Of a DNA stretch of 64,000 nt, positions 43,597-53,983 are shown piece by piece; position 1 is the first letter of the stretch; every line of letters begins with the position of its first letter. The notes below the pieces were generated by a model, which was not told where the DNA came from, did no database searches, and was given only the letters and a program-made list of their open reading frames with translations. This DNA comes from Anaerolineae bacterium. Its GTDB lineage: Bacteria; Chloroflexota; Anaerolineae; Aggregatilineales; Phototrophicaceae. The DNA lies in assembly GCA_023382675.1 (NCBI GenBank), contig JAHDWN010000005.1, forward strand, positions 117,407 through 181,406, in the 5' to 3' direction. Position numbers and translations under genes: made by a program.

Positions 43597-44949
43597 ATGA
43601 CCAACGGCCACAAGCTGCGCACGTTCTACACGATTTTGCTGACCCAGGCGTTTTCGGAACTGGGCAGCCAGATGACCGGCCTGGCCGTCGCCATCTGGCT
43701 CTACACCGAGACCGGCGAGGTCACACCGCTGGCGACCATCTCGGCCATCAACATGCTGCCGCGCGTGCTGCTGGCGAACTTCAGCGGCTGGGTGGCCGAC
43801 CGCTTCGACCGCCGCCTGATCATGGCTCTGGCGGATACCGGCGCAGCCCTGTGTACGCTGATCCTGCTGGGATTGCTGGCGACGGGCGTGTTCCAGATCT
43901 GGCATCTGTACGTGCTGGCATTCATCCAGCAGACCTGCGGCGCCTTTCAGAACCCGGCCTACATCGCGTCGATCACGATGCTCGTGTCGGACAAGCAGCG
44001 CGAACGTGCCAACGCCGTTATGCAATTGACCGGCCCGATGGCGGGTCTGTTTGCGCCGGCGCTGACCGGCATCCTCTATGCCATCATCCGTGTGACTGGC
44101 ATCATGGTCTTCGACCTGTTCACCTTCGCCGTCGCCGTCACGACGCTGCTGTTAGTGCATATCCCCCGCCCGGCCCAGACGGCAGCGGGCAAGGCGCGCA
44201 GCGGTTCATTCCTGCGCGAACTGACCGGCGGCTTCTCGTATCTATGGCAGTATAAGCCGCTGCTCGCCCTGATGCTGGGCGTGGCGCTGGTCAATTTTGT
44301 CGCAGTCGGCTTTGGGTCGATGCAAACGCCTTACCTGCTCGCGCGCACCGGCAGCGAAATAACGCTCGGCCTGATCTTCAGCGCGGGCAACGTCGGCGCG
44401 ATTGTCGGCGACATCATCATCGGTGCCTGGGGTGGCACACGGCCACGCATCCACACGATCATGCCGAGCATCATCGGCTTCGGGCTGTGCCTGGCGCTCT
44501 TTGGCCTCGCGCAGACGCCCATTACGCTGGCGGCGGCACTGTTTGCGTTCATGGCCTGCCCGATGTTCGTCAACGTCAGCATCGTCTCGATGTTCCAGGC
44601 GAAAGTCGCGCCGGACATCCAGGGTCGCGTCTTCGCCGTTCTCACGCAGGTGGCGCTGGTCGTCAGCCCGATTGGCCCGCTGATCGTCGGGCCGCTGGCA
44701 GATCGCGTCTTCGAGCCTGCCGTCGGCACGCCCGCATGGGCACCGTTCGCACCGCTCGTCGGTGGCAGCGCGGGCGCAGGCATGGGCCTTCTGATCGTCA
44801 TCGGCGGGATCTTGATGGCGGGCGTTTCGCTCTTCATCTACGTGCTGCCCGCGATCCGGCACATGGAGGCGAGTATCCCGGATTACGTGCCCATCGAAGC
44901 CGAGACAGCGCCAGAATTCGCTGTGGCAGTGGACGCCGTCGCCAAATAG
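43597..44949 (+). CDS. MFS transporter (EntS/DHA3-like)
   Basis: The 450-residue, twelve-helix protein has GWVADRFDRRLIMALAD after helix 2, FIQQTCGAFQNPAYIASI and VSIVSMFQAKVAPDIQGRVF typical of the MFS_3/EntS-like macrolide or siderophore exporter branch. GGAGAC lies 8 nt before the ATG. A purine/pyrimidine dyad (GTGTCACAATGTGTATAAG then GTGTTTACAC) precedes it and may be an operator. It is a separate unit from the padR operon, 110 nt downstream. Confidence 0.9.
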   Translation: MTNGHKLRTFYTILLTQAFSELGSQMTGLAVAIWLYTETGEVTPLATISAINMLPRVLLANFSGWVADRFDRRLIMALADTGAALCTLILLGLLATGVFQIWHLYVLAFIQQTCGAFQNPAYIASITMLVSDKQRERANAVMQLTGPMAGLFAPALTGILYAIIRVTGIMVFDLFTFAVAVTTLLLVHIPRPAQTAAGKARSGSFLRELTGGFSYLWQYKPLLALMLGVALVNFVAVGFGSMQTPYLLARTGSEITLGLIFSAGNVGAIVGDIIIGAWGGTRPRIHTIMPSIIGFGLCLALFGLAQTPITLAAALFAFMACPMFVNVSIVSMFQAKVAPDIQGRVFAVLTQVALVVSPIGPLIVGPLADRVFEPAVGTPAWAPFAPLVGGSAGAGMGLLIVIGGILMAGVSLFIYVLPAIRHMEASIPDYVPIEAETAPEFAVAVDAVAK

Positions 44950-45115
44950 GCCAGGTCGAATCAGGCAACCGGGCGGCGTGTGGACGATGACGAATTATGA
45001 GAACGCGATGAGAAAGCTCCGCAAGTTGTCATCTTGATGCCTTCTCGTTCGACGTTATGATGGAACGACAAGATGGGGTCATCCTCCATCCATTTGAACA
45101 CGGGGAGATTCTCTC

Positions 45116-45580
45116 ATGAGCGCAGACAAGAGCACTACCAAGAAGGCCACGCAAAAGGCTGATGGATTCACGGCTGAGGAGCGCGCCGCCATGAAAGAGC
45201 GCGCCAAAGAGCTAAAAGCGGAAGCGCGCGCGAAGAAAAGCAAAGCGGACGGCGAAAGCGACCTGCTCGCCAAGATCGCCGAGATGCCGGAACCGGATCG
45301 CGGCATGGCCGAGCGGATTCATGCGCTGATCAAAGCCAACGCGCCCACGCTTTCGCCGAAAACCTGGTACGGGATGCCCGCCTATGCTGACAAAGACGGC
45401 AAGGTCGTCTGTTTCTTCCAGAGCGCGGCCAAGTTCAACGCGCGCTACGCGACGTTCGGCTTCAACGACACGGCGAACCTCGACGACGGCACCATGTGGG
45501 CGACAGCCTTCGCGTTGAAGGCGTTGACCGCCGACGCTGAGAAACAGATCCTCGCGCTCGTCAAAAAAGCGGTGAACTGA
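45116..45580 (+). CDS. DUF1801-family protein
   Basis: The 154-residue protein begins with a long Lys/Ala/Glu-rich helix (residues 1-45). It then has a DUF1801 fold with [40 protein letters not shown] and [19 protein letters not shown], ending in a helix. The family (YdhG-type) includes a frataxin-like iron chaperone in Bacillus, but most members are uncharacterised. GGGGAG lies 10 nt upstream of the ATG. Confidence 0.85.
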   Translation: MSADKSTTKKATQKADGFTAEERAAMKERAKELKAEARAKKSKADGESDLLAKIAEMPEPDRGMAERIHALIKANAPTLSPKTWYGMPAYADKDGKVVCFFQSAAKFNARYATFGFNDTANLDDGTMWATAFALKALTADAEKQILALVKKAVN

Positions 45581-45619
45581 GGAACGCGCTCGCCACTGGC
45601 GCAACGGCTGTCCGGTGCC

Positions 45620-46084
45620 CTATCTGCTTTGCGCCAGATTACCCGACTCGACAAGCACGTCGTAGACAGACTGTGCCCACTGCCGGACGCTCTCGCAGTA
45701 GCGATCCACGCCCGCAGCGACGACATCAGCGGCGGTCATCGGCCAGGTGACAGGCTGTGTATAAGTGCCATGCGCGGCGGTCGTGCCCCTGATCTTGAAC
45801 GTCCGGCGGCTCGAATCGACGCGCTCGCCATCGCGCCGCCGGATCGCCTGCGGGGTCATGCCATACGCGACGAAATCCGCCAGTAACTGCGTCGCCGCAC
45901 GCAGTCCATCGGGCGAATACAGATGCGGATGCTGCAAGTAATAGCACAGCACCATCAGATGATGGACGACGCCATAATCGGGATACTCGTGCTCCCAGTA
46001 GAGCATCTGGTGAAACTGCTCCTGGCACGTGCTGCCCGCAGGCAAGATTGCCCCACACTCCGGGCAGGTTTGTATGTCATTCAT
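45620..46084 (-). CDS. DUF5946-family protein
   Basis: The start at 46084 opens directly with a zinc-ribbon half (MNDIQTCPECGAILPAGSTC). The rest of the 154 residues is helical with DYGVVHHLMVLCYYLQHPHLYSPDGLR, which is typical of DUF5946 (conserved His and Tyr pairs), and a C-terminal WAQSVYDVL helix. The function of the family is unknown. It is convergent with the DUF1801 gene, 39 nt apart. Confidence 0.8.
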   Translation of the reverse strand: MNDIQTCPECGAILPAGSTCQEQFHQMLYWEHEYPDYGVVHHLMVLCYYLQHPHLYSPDGLRAATQLLADFVAYGMTPQAIRRRDGERVDSSRRTFKIRGTTAAHGTYTQPVTWPMTAADVVAAGVDRYCESVRQWAQSVYDVLVESGNLAQSR

Positions 46085-46178
46085 GCGCGAGGTGTCGTCC
46101 TGTTCAGTATGGTCGTCCGCGTTTGAGTCTAGCACGGATTGCCTTCATTATCGAGGCTACGAAAGGTCATAACAGGCC

Positions 46179-46206
46179 CGTAGGGATCCATTCTTGGCGT
46201 CCGTCC
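46179..46206. repeat. REP-like palindrome, family B copy 2 (partly decayed)
   Basis: CGTAGGGATCCATTCTTGGC, then GTCCGTCC matches 10181-10208 except for changes in the left arm (GGATCCA for GGACGCCA), which break the stem. The surrounding gap (46085-46379) also has TATTAT at 46260-46265 as a possible -10 for the EamA gene; nothing else is seen there. Confidence 0.65.
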
Positions 46207-46379
46207 GGCTCTCCCCCATCACACTCCTGCTCGCGTGTGTCATATAGGACTGCGCGCGGTATTATGTGGCCCTAGCGCATACCAACCGCCGATGGAGAAT
46301 CAGCGGTCACATTCGCCACTCCACGGTGGACTTCAATAGCGAACTTCAGACAGCGATATGAGTACGTGAAAGCGGCAAC

Positions 46380-47336
46380 ATGAAACGGGCATGGATTTAC
46401 TTCTGGGTGGTGTCGGTCATCTGGGGATCGTCGTTTTTGTTCATGCGCGTCGGCGTGGAAGAACTGCCCGCCGCGCAAATGGCGTTTACGCGCGTCGGCA
46501 TCGCCGCCGTCTGCATGAATATCATCCTGCTGCTAACGCGGCGGCACTACCCGACCAACCGGCGCACGCTGCTGTTGCTGCTGCTGCTCGGCATGGTCAA
46601 TACCGGGCTGCCCTTCACGCTGCTGGCCTGGGGTGAGCAGACCGTCGAGAGCGGCATGACCGGCGTGCTGCAAGCGATCACGCCCGTGTTTGCGGTCATC
46701 ATCGCCCATTTCGCCTTCGCCGACGAACGCATCACGCCGATGAAGATCCTGGGCATCGCCATCAGCTTTGGCGGCATCCTCGTGCTCACGAGCCGCGACC
46801 TGGCCAGCGGCAGCGGCTTTGGCGCGGATCTCAGCGGCGAGATCGCGATTCTGGTCGCGTCGCTGTGCTACGGAATCGGCACCAACTTCAGCCGCAAGAT
46901 GCTCAGGGAGCGCGCGCCGGATACGATTGTCGTCGCCGCCGTCACCATGACCGGCGCGAGCATCATCACGCTCGTGCTGATGTTCGCCCTGCCGCTGCTC
47001 GGAGATCGCGCCCCGGTCGCCTACACCAGCCTGAGCAGCGACGTGTTTCAGATCGCGCTGGTGCTCGGCTTCGTCAACACCTTTATCGCCTATCTGATGT
47101 TCTACAACGTCATCGCCGACCTGGGCGCGGCGCGCGCCTCGATGGTGACGTACGTCATCCCGGTGATTTCGGTCGCGCTAGGAGCGCTGTTCCTGCAAGA
47201 ACTGATCGACGTGCGGATGCTGATTGGCTCGGCGTTGATTCTGGTCGGCCTCGTGCTCGTCAACGGCTGGCTGAGGCCGCTGCTCCAACGGCGCAGGTTC
47301 GCGGCGAAACAACCGCGCAGTGCCGTGGGCGACTAG
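46380..47336 (+). CDS. EamA/DMT-family transporter
   Basis: The 318-residue protein has ten predicted helices in two EamA repeats. The first repeat begins FWVVSVIWGSSFLFMRVGVE and ends VLQAITPVFAVIIAHFAFAD-E. The second ends with the typical VTYVIPVISVALGALFLQEL, then a cytoplasmic basic tail. DMT proteins export amino acids, metabolites or drugs. The gene stands alone on its strand, with a possible promoter near 46240-46265. Confidence 0.88.
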   Translation: MKRAWIYFWVVSVIWGSSFLFMRVGVEELPAAQMAFTRVGIAAVCMNIILLLTRRHYPTNRRTLLLLLLLGMVNTGLPFTLLAWGEQTVESGMTGVLQAITPVFAVIIAHFAFADERITPMKILGIAISFGGILVLTSRDLASGSGFGADLSGEIAILVASLCYGIGTNFSRKMLRERAPDTIVVAAVTMTGASIITLVLMFALPLLGDRAPVAYTSLSSDVFQIALVLGFVNTFIAYLMFYNVIADLGAARASMVTYVIPVISVALGALFLQELIDVRMLIGSALILVGLVLVNGWLRPLLQRRRFAAKQPRSAVGD

Positions 47337-47510
47337 CCTTATACGCAGCCCATCCGCTGGCGTCATTGCAGGAGGATGGGCTGCTCCTCTCGTTTGGCCT
47401 GACACTGGACATGCGCAATAATTGGCGTGGTCGTCTGCCGCAGCCTGGACACAGCACATCGCGTCACACCACCGGCGGCTGTCTCAAACTGTAAAATGTC
47501 GAGGTGTCTG

Positions 47511-48083
47511 ATGGTTGATCAGAGTGATGAGTACAACTCTCTACGCAGTGAGATTATTCAACATCAGAACCGGCGCGATCAATTGATGAACCTGGGCCTG
47601 ACTGCGTCGATTGCGCTGCTCGGTATTGGCTCCCAACTTCAGAATCCGTTCATCCCTTTGCTGACCCTGCTGCTGGTGTTTCTGGTGCGGGTGCAGCTCA
47701 CGCAGATTCAATTTGGCATCGAACGCATCGCCACCTACATTCGGGTCGCCATTGAAAGCGACAATCCAGCGCTGCGTTGGGAAACCATCAGCTATGAGAT
47801 GCGGTCACTGGAGCGATCAGGTCGGATTGGCCTGAAGGTGTCGTCCGCGGTCGCAATCAACGGGATTTTGACCCTCGTGGGCCTGTCGTCCGTCATCCTC
47901 GCCTTCGTATTCTCGAATTGGGACCCGTTGGGCGTTGGCATTGCGCTGGTTGCCGGTCTCACATGGCTGATCGTGTGGATAGTCTACGGCGCAACGCATA
48001 AGAGGCAGACTCTGGAAAACATCAACGTGGTCGAGGACGTGTTCAAGAAGATCCGCGCGGAGTCAGGGCAAGCCAGCGAATAG
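47511..48083 (+). CDS. four-helix membrane protein of unknown function
   Basis: The ATG at 47511 has GAGGTG 5 nt upstream. The 190-residue protein starts with a polar helix (EYNSLRSEIIQHQNRRDQLM), then two adjacent membrane helices (GLTASIALLGIGS, FIPLLTLLLVFLVRV), a cytoplasmic segment of about 50 residues with ESDNPALRWETISYEMRSLE, two more helices (INGILTLVGLSSVILAFVF, GIALVAGLTWLIVWIVYG) and a basic tail. This layout resembles SLATT-like and similar small effector membrane proteins, but I cannot assign it to one. Confidence 0.7.
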   Translation: MVDQSDEYNSLRSEIIQHQNRRDQLMNLGLTASIALLGIGSQLQNPFIPLLTLLLVFLVRVQLTQIQFGIERIATYIRVAIESDNPALRWETISYEMRSLERSGRIGLKVSSAVAINGILTLVGLSSVILAFVFSNWDPLGVGIALVAGLTWLIVWIVYGATHKRQTLENINVVEDVFKKIRAESGQASE

Positions 48084-48212
48084 CGGCGCGGCGCTGCCCC
48101 TGCATCTCCCCATTCATCGCCTCTCGTAAGCGCATCCCAGATTGCGCCCCAAGGCCCGCGCGCGTTATAAATGCGTGTAATAGTCTTTCATGCCAGCAAG
48201 AGAGGATTGAAG

Positions 48213-49148
48213 ATGACAACGCAGCAGGATGCGCCCCGGATTTGCATGGTCGGCAGCTGCAATATCGACCTGATCGCGCGCACGCCGCGCCTGCCCGGCC
48301 CCGGCGAAACCATCATCGGCACCAAGTTCCAGATGGGCTTCGGCGGCAAGGGCGCGAATCAGGCGGTGATGGCTGCCCGGCTGGGCGCGAAAGTATCGGT
48401 GGTCGCCAAGGTCGGGCGCGATATCTTCGGCGAGAACACGCTCAAGAATTTCCAGGAGCAGGGCATCGACACGACTTATTTCTTGTTTGACGAAGAGCGT
48501 TTCTCCGGCGTCGCGCCGATCTGGGTCGATGAAGGCAGCGGCCAGAACACGATCATCATCGTGCCGGGCGCGAACGATGGCCTGTCGCCCGCCGACGTGC
48601 GCAGCGCTGCCCCGGCCATCCAGCAGGCGCAGCTTGTCATCTGCCAGCTTGAGGTGCCGGTCGAGACGACGCTCGAAGCCTTCCGCGTGGCCAAAGAGGC
48701 GAACGTGATGACGATCCTCAATCCCGCGCCCGCCGCGCCGCTGCCGGACGAACTCCTAGCACTGACGGATCTGTGTGCGCCCAATGAGATCGAGGCCGAG
48801 ATGCTGACCGGCGTCAAGACCGACTCGGTCGAAGGCGCAGAGAAAGCTGCCCGTGCCTTGCAGGCGCGTGGCCCGCGCACGGTCATCCTCACGCTCGGCG
48901 AGCGCGGCGCGCTCTACGTCGAAGGTGACGCACCGGCACAGTTCTGTGCCGCTGAGAAAGTCCAGGCCGTCGATTCGACTGGCGCGGGCGATGCTTTCGT
49001 CGGCAGCCTGGCCTACGCATTGGCGGCAGGCCGCCCGCTCGGCGACTCCGTGCGCGTCGGCTGCGCGGTCGCGACCCGCTCCGTGCTCAAGACGGGCACC
49101 CAGACCTCGTTCCCGTATCGCCAGGAGGTCGGGGATATACTGGGATAG
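48213..49148 (+). CDS. rbsK: ribokinase
   Basis: The start at 48213 follows AGAGGA. An in-frame ATG at 48171 lacks a site. The 311-residue PfkB protein has the N-terminal signature GSCNIDLIARTPRLPGPGET, GFGGKGANQAVMAARLGA, the anion-hole and catalytic-base motif DSTGAGDAFVGSLAYAL, and NPAPAAPLP, which together favour ribokinase over fructokinase. It phosphorylates ribose at O-5. No ribose transporter genes are adjacent. Confidence 0.88.
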   Translation: MTTQQDAPRICMVGSCNIDLIARTPRLPGPGETIIGTKFQMGFGGKGANQAVMAARLGAKVSVVAKVGRDIFGENTLKNFQEQGIDTTYFLFDEERFSGVAPIWVDEGSGQNTIIIVPGANDGLSPADVRSAAPAIQQAQLVICQLEVPVETTLEAFRVAKEANVMTILNPAPAAPLPDELLALTDLCAPNEIEAEMLTGVKTDSVEGAEKAARALQARGPRTVILTLGERGALYVEGDAPAQFCAAEKVQAVDSTGAGDAFVGSLAYALAAGRPLGDSVRVGCAVATRSVLKTGTQTSFPYRQEVGDILG

Positions 49149-49174
49149 GCGCAGTCCGCGCCCGAACATAGGAG

Positions 49175-49193
49175 GGCGAGCCAGCCTCGCCCT
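49175..49193. terminator. GC-rich hairpin after rbsK
   Basis: GGGCGAG (49175-49181), loop CCAGC and CTCGCCC (49187-49193). There is no T-run, so termination would be partial at best. Confidence 0.4.
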
Positions 49194-49219
49194 GACGATG
49201 ATTAACGAAAGGCCCCGCC

Positions 49220-49945
49220 GTGAAGCCCTTCAGCTACTATGATCTCCTCGACGCCTTCACGCTGTCCGGCTGTCCGGTGTGCCGCCTGTTGAGCCTGGAT
49301 GCCCAGCGCTTTCTCGACAGCCTGCTCTACGAGAACACGATGGACATCGGCATTCAGCAGGGGATGCGTGCCAGCCGTGGCCTGTGCAATACGCACGCCT
49401 GGCAGTTGCTGGAGTACAAGGGCAACGCGGCGGGCATCGCCGTGCTGTCAGAGGCCGTGCTCGACGAGCTGATCTCCCTGCTGCGCAGCGACGGCAGTCC
49501 AGCGGCGAGCGCGCGCAGCCTGCGCGGCCTGATCTCGAAGCGCGACGGCACACAAACCGCGGCGGCGCTGGATGCGCGCCAGGGCTGCCTGTGCTGCGGC
49601 CTGCTCGACCGCACGGAAGCCAACTACCTGCAAACGATTGCCGACCACTTCGCCGAGGGGCCGATGCAGGAGGCTTTCCGCGTCTCGGAAGGGCTGTGCC
49701 TGCCGCACTTCCGCCAGTTCGTGCCGCTGCTGCGCGATCCCGCCCTGCTGCGCACCGCCATCGAGGCGCAGGCGAACATCTGGCAGCACCTCAAAGACGA
49801 GTTGGAGCAGTACCTGCGCCAGAGCGGCGCACGCGCCACCGACGAGCCGATGGGCGCGGAGGGCGATAGCTGGCAGCGAGCCATCCTCGCCATCGCCGGC
49901 GACAGGCGGCTGTTCGGTATGGATGGCTCGCGCAAGAAGCGCTGA
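49220..49945 (+). CDS. DUF6062-family cysteine-rich protein
   Basis: It has a GTG start with AAAGG upstream. The 241-residue helical protein carries paired Cys motifs: SGCPVCRLL at residue 17, RGLCNTHAW near 55, QGCLCCGLLDRTE near 116 and EGLCLPHFRQ near 155. Each CxxC is followed by a C-x-x-H, so two zinc or iron-sulfur sites of CxxC...CxxH type are likely. The family is conserved in Chloroflexota and Actinobacteria without known function. It follows rbsK by 71 nt and may be co-transcribed. Confidence 0.75.
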   Translation: MKPFSYYDLLDAFTLSGCPVCRLLSLDAQRFLDSLLYENTMDIGIQQGMRASRGLCNTHAWQLLEYKGNAAGIAVLSEAVLDELISLLRSDGSPAASARSLRGLISKRDGTQTAAALDARQGCLCCGLLDRTEANYLQTIADHFAEGPMQEAFRVSEGLCLPHFRQFVPLLRDPALLRTAIEAQANIWQHLKDELEQYLRQSGARATDEPMGAEGDSWQRAILAIAGDRRLFGMDGSRKKR

Positions 49946-49952
49946 GGTCAGG

Positions 49953-50996
49953 CTACGCTTCGTCTTCGATGTAGAGCGCGCGCAGCTTGGCGTAATCTTC
50001 GGTGAATGAAGCGACCATGGCCGCTTTGGCTTCGTCATCGAGCGCGCTGGCACGGACGGCGTTGAGCGCCACCTCTTCCAGCTCGTCCAGCGTCAGCAGT
50101 TCGAGTTCGACCACCTGCTGGTATTCCTGCACGAGCGACGTGCCGTAGAGCGCGGGCATATCGCTGCCGAGCACAAGCTGCACGCCGGAATCGTAGAGCG
50201 CGCGCAGCGGGTAAGCTGTCGCTTCTTCGACCCAGCCCTGCTTGACCGCGCGGGTCACGTTGACGCACAGCGCGGCATTGTGTTCGCGCAGCTTCGCCAG
50301 CGTCTCCGCCGACTCCGCCACGCCGAAACCATCGACGACGCGCGAGGCGGCCAGCGCATCCAGCGCCGCCGTGACGCCTTCCGCACCCTGCTCATCGCCC
50401 GCACGCACCATGCGCACCACGTCGCGCTTCTCCGCCAGCTTGAACGAGCGCTCGAACTGGCCGACCGGCATGACGCTCTCGTGACCGCCCAGGCCGACAC
50501 CGACAATGCCGTTCTTGACCGCCGTCGGCCCGGTCGCCCAGCGCACGATGTCCTCGGCGCGGCGCGGTTCCTCGCGCGGCATGGTGATGATCCAGGCTGC
50601 CTTGATGCCCCAGGCGCGTTCGGCGCGGTCACGCCCGTCGTTGATCAGCTCCATGAAGTCTTCTGGCTGGAGACTGAGCACGCTGTAGAGCGTTGGGTCG
50701 ATGCTGATCTCGGCATAGCGCACGTTCTGGCGAAAGAGCGTCGTCAGCAGTTCGTAGATGAGAAACCTGACATCGTCCGACTGCTGCAGCCAACTGCTCT
50801 CCATCTTCGCGATTTCATCGACGCGGCTGTAATCCGGCTCGCGCACCAGCGCCAGCCAGTCGTGATAATGCTTGATCTGGTCGATGATTTCGTTCTGCTC
50901 GGCAATCGTCGTCACGGTGCTCGCTTTCATCGCGCCGTGGAACTGCACCGAAAGCTCGACCTTCGGCATCGCCTTGATGTAATCTGCTACTGTCAT
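49953..50996 (-). CDS. adenosine deaminase-like protein lacking catalytic residues
   Basis: The ATG at 50996 has AAAGGA upstream. The 347 residues align throughout with adenosine/AMP deaminases: MPKVELSVQFHGAM at the N-terminus, RYAEISIDPTLY, GIVGVGLGGHES and LGSDMPALYGTSLVQEY. But the zinc ligands His-x-His are Ser16-Val-Gln18, the LHAGE motif is VRAGD (His to Arg198, Glu to Asp201), and the GHG His is Phe224. Only Asp279 of the metal set remains. It is therefore probably not a deaminase; it may bind nucleosides or act as a structural protein. It converges on the DUF6062 gene, 7 nt apart. Confidence 0.85.
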   Translation of the reverse strand: MTVADYIKAMPKVELSVQFHGAMKASTVTTIAEQNEIIDQIKHYHDWLALVREPDYSRVDEIAKMESSWLQQSDDVRFLIYELLTTLFRQNVRYAEISIDPTLYSVLSLQPEDFMELINDGRDRAERAWGIKAAWIITMPREEPRRAEDIVRWATGPTAVKNGIVGVGLGGHESVMPVGQFERSFKLAEKRDVVRMVRAGDEQGAEGVTAALDALAASRVVDGFGVAESAETLAKLREHNAALCVNVTRAVKQGWVEEATAYPLRALYDSGVQLVLGSDMPALYGTSLVQEYQQVVELELLTLDELEEVALNAVRASALDDEAKAAMVASFTEDYAKLRALYIEDEA

Positions 50997-51041
50997 TCTC
51001 TCTATCCTTTTCAGGCAAGATTGAAGCACTCTCTTTGTATG

Positions 51042-51195
51042 TCTCCTCTCCCCTCAATCCCCTCCCCATCGCAATGGGGAGGGGAAGAACCGCAGGTTCA
51101 GGAGTGGGATGGAGATTCACTGGGAACCTCACCCCCGCCCCACTGCGCTTCGACTCCCATCTCCGTGTGCGGAGAGAGGGTTGGGGGTGAGGTGA
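51042..51195 (+). repeat. composite repeat F, copy 1
   Basis: The left part (51042-51100) has CTCCTCTCCCCTCAATC, then a perfect 11-bp hairpin CCCCTCCCCAT-CGCA-ATGGGGAGGGG, then AAGAACCGCAGGTTCAGG. The right part has an outer stem CCTCACCCCC (51127) with GGGGGTGAGG (51183). An inverted copy of the left part is at 55511-55570. It fills the gap between the ADA-like gene and pyrG. Confidence 0.85.
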
Positions 51196-51271
51196 GCACG
51201 ACCGTTTCATAGATGCTTGAGCCATCGTCTTTGATCTCACAATCGGCGTTTACCAACCTGTATCGAAGACC

Positions 51272-53005
<1,734 letters not shown>

Positions 53006-53009
53006 TCAA

Positions 53010-53039
53010 CAAAAACACAGCGGGGATAGAATCCCCGCT
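53010..53039 (-). terminator. Rho-independent terminator upstream of pyrG
   Basis: A perfect 9-bp stem AGCGGGGAT-TCT-ATCCCCGCT (minus strand, 53039-53019) is followed by GTGTTTTTG. It probably ends RidA transcription. A TACAAT at 53073-53068 raises the possibility that it is an attenuator in a pyrG leader. Confidence 0.75.
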
Positions 53040-53128
53040 CATGTTTAACTGCCGACCATGTAAATCTATTGTACACGAAAATACACGGCTTATGCAGCGT
53101 CTAGTGCAATCTGTTTGCGACGCGACTT

Positions 53129-53533
53129 TCACTCGTCCAGCACGGCGACGGCTTCAATTTCCAGCAGAAATTCCGGGTGCACCAACTGCCGGACTTCAAC
53201 GGCGGTGCTGGCCGGGAGATGCGCCGGGTCGATATAGCGATCCCGCACGTCGCGCACGGCCTGTATTTGCGCAACATCGACCAGGAAGTACGTTAGTTTG
53301 ACGACATCAGTAAAACTGGCATTGACGGCGGCCAGTGCCGCCTGGAGATTCTGAAAGACCTGCTCCGCCTGCGCCCGCATGTCACCGACGCCGACGAGAT
53401 TCCCCTGGGGATCGACCGCTACCTGCCCAGAGATATAGATGGTGCGCTTCCCCGTCGTTTCGACGACGTGGGTGTAGCCGGTGGGACGAGCCATAGTATC
53501 GGGATTGATGAAACGACGGCGGGCGCTGCTCAT
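53129..53533 (-). CDS. ridA: RidA-family enamine/imine deaminase
   Basis: The 134-residue protein has the RidA (YjgF/YER057c) pattern: TGYTHVVETTGKRTIYISGQ, VAVDPQGNLVGVGDMRAQAEQ, VFQNLQAALAAVNASFTDVV and the C-terminal RQLVHPEFLLEIEAVAVLD. The canonical catalytic Arg appears to fall in the stretch ASTAVEVRQL rather than the usual P-R-S/T. It may therefore belong to one of the Rid1-7 groups with uncertain activity. It lies upstream of pyrG on the same strand, separated by a terminator. Confidence 0.88.
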   Translation of the reverse strand: MSSARRRFINPDTMARPTGYTHVVETTGKRTIYISGQVAVDPQGNLVGVGDMRAQAEQVFQNLQAALAAVNASFTDVVKLTYFLVDVAQIQAVRDVRDRYIDPAHLPASTAVEVRQLVHPEFLLEIEAVAVLDE

Positions 53534-53611
53534 GACAGCCCTTCCAGATGATCGCAGTTCAGCAATTTCGCCCGGCGAAATTCGCGCTCGCAGATTTGCG
53601 CCCGGCGCTGT

Positions 53612-53983
53612 CTAGAGCGTCCTCGCCAGGTCGTCCACCGCGCGGCGCATGTCGAGGAGAATCAGGCCGAGCTTCGCGCCTTCGCGCACGAGCGTCGTCA
53701 GCACGGCCTCAGCGCCGACGGCCATCAGGATCACATAGCCTTCAGCGCCCTTGATGTAGACCTGATCCAATCCACCGCGCCCCAACTCGTTCGAGATCCG
53801 CTCGCCCAGGGACAGCATCGCCGCGCTCATCGCCGAGACACGGTCTTCTTCAACGCCGACTGGCAGCGACGACGCCATGATCAAACCGTCCACGCTCACG
53901 ACTGCCGACGCTTCGATTTCCGGGGTGGTCGCCTGAAGATCGCGGAGGCGTTCCACCATCATCTCGGCGCGAGACTTCGCCAT
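53612..53983 (-). CDS. roadblock/LC7-domain protein
   Basis: The start at 53983 is favoured by spacing from AAGGAG; an ATG at 53989 is also possible. The 123-residue protein is one roadblock/LC7 domain: VERLRDLQATTPEIEASAVV, SVDGLIMASSLP, SAMSAAMLSLGERISNELGR, YVILMAVGAEAVLTTLV and AKLGLILLDMRRAVDDLA. Such proteins regulate small Ras-like GTPases (MglA, Arf-like) in bacteria. No GTPase gene is adjacent here. It is 79 nt upstream of ridA on the same strand. Confidence 0.92.
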   Translation of the reverse strand: MAKSRAEMMVERLRDLQATTPEIEASAVVSVDGLIMASSLPVGVEEDRVSAMSAAMLSLGERISNELGRGGLDQVYIKGAEGYVILMAVGAEAVLTTLVREGAKLGLILLDMRRAVDDLARTL

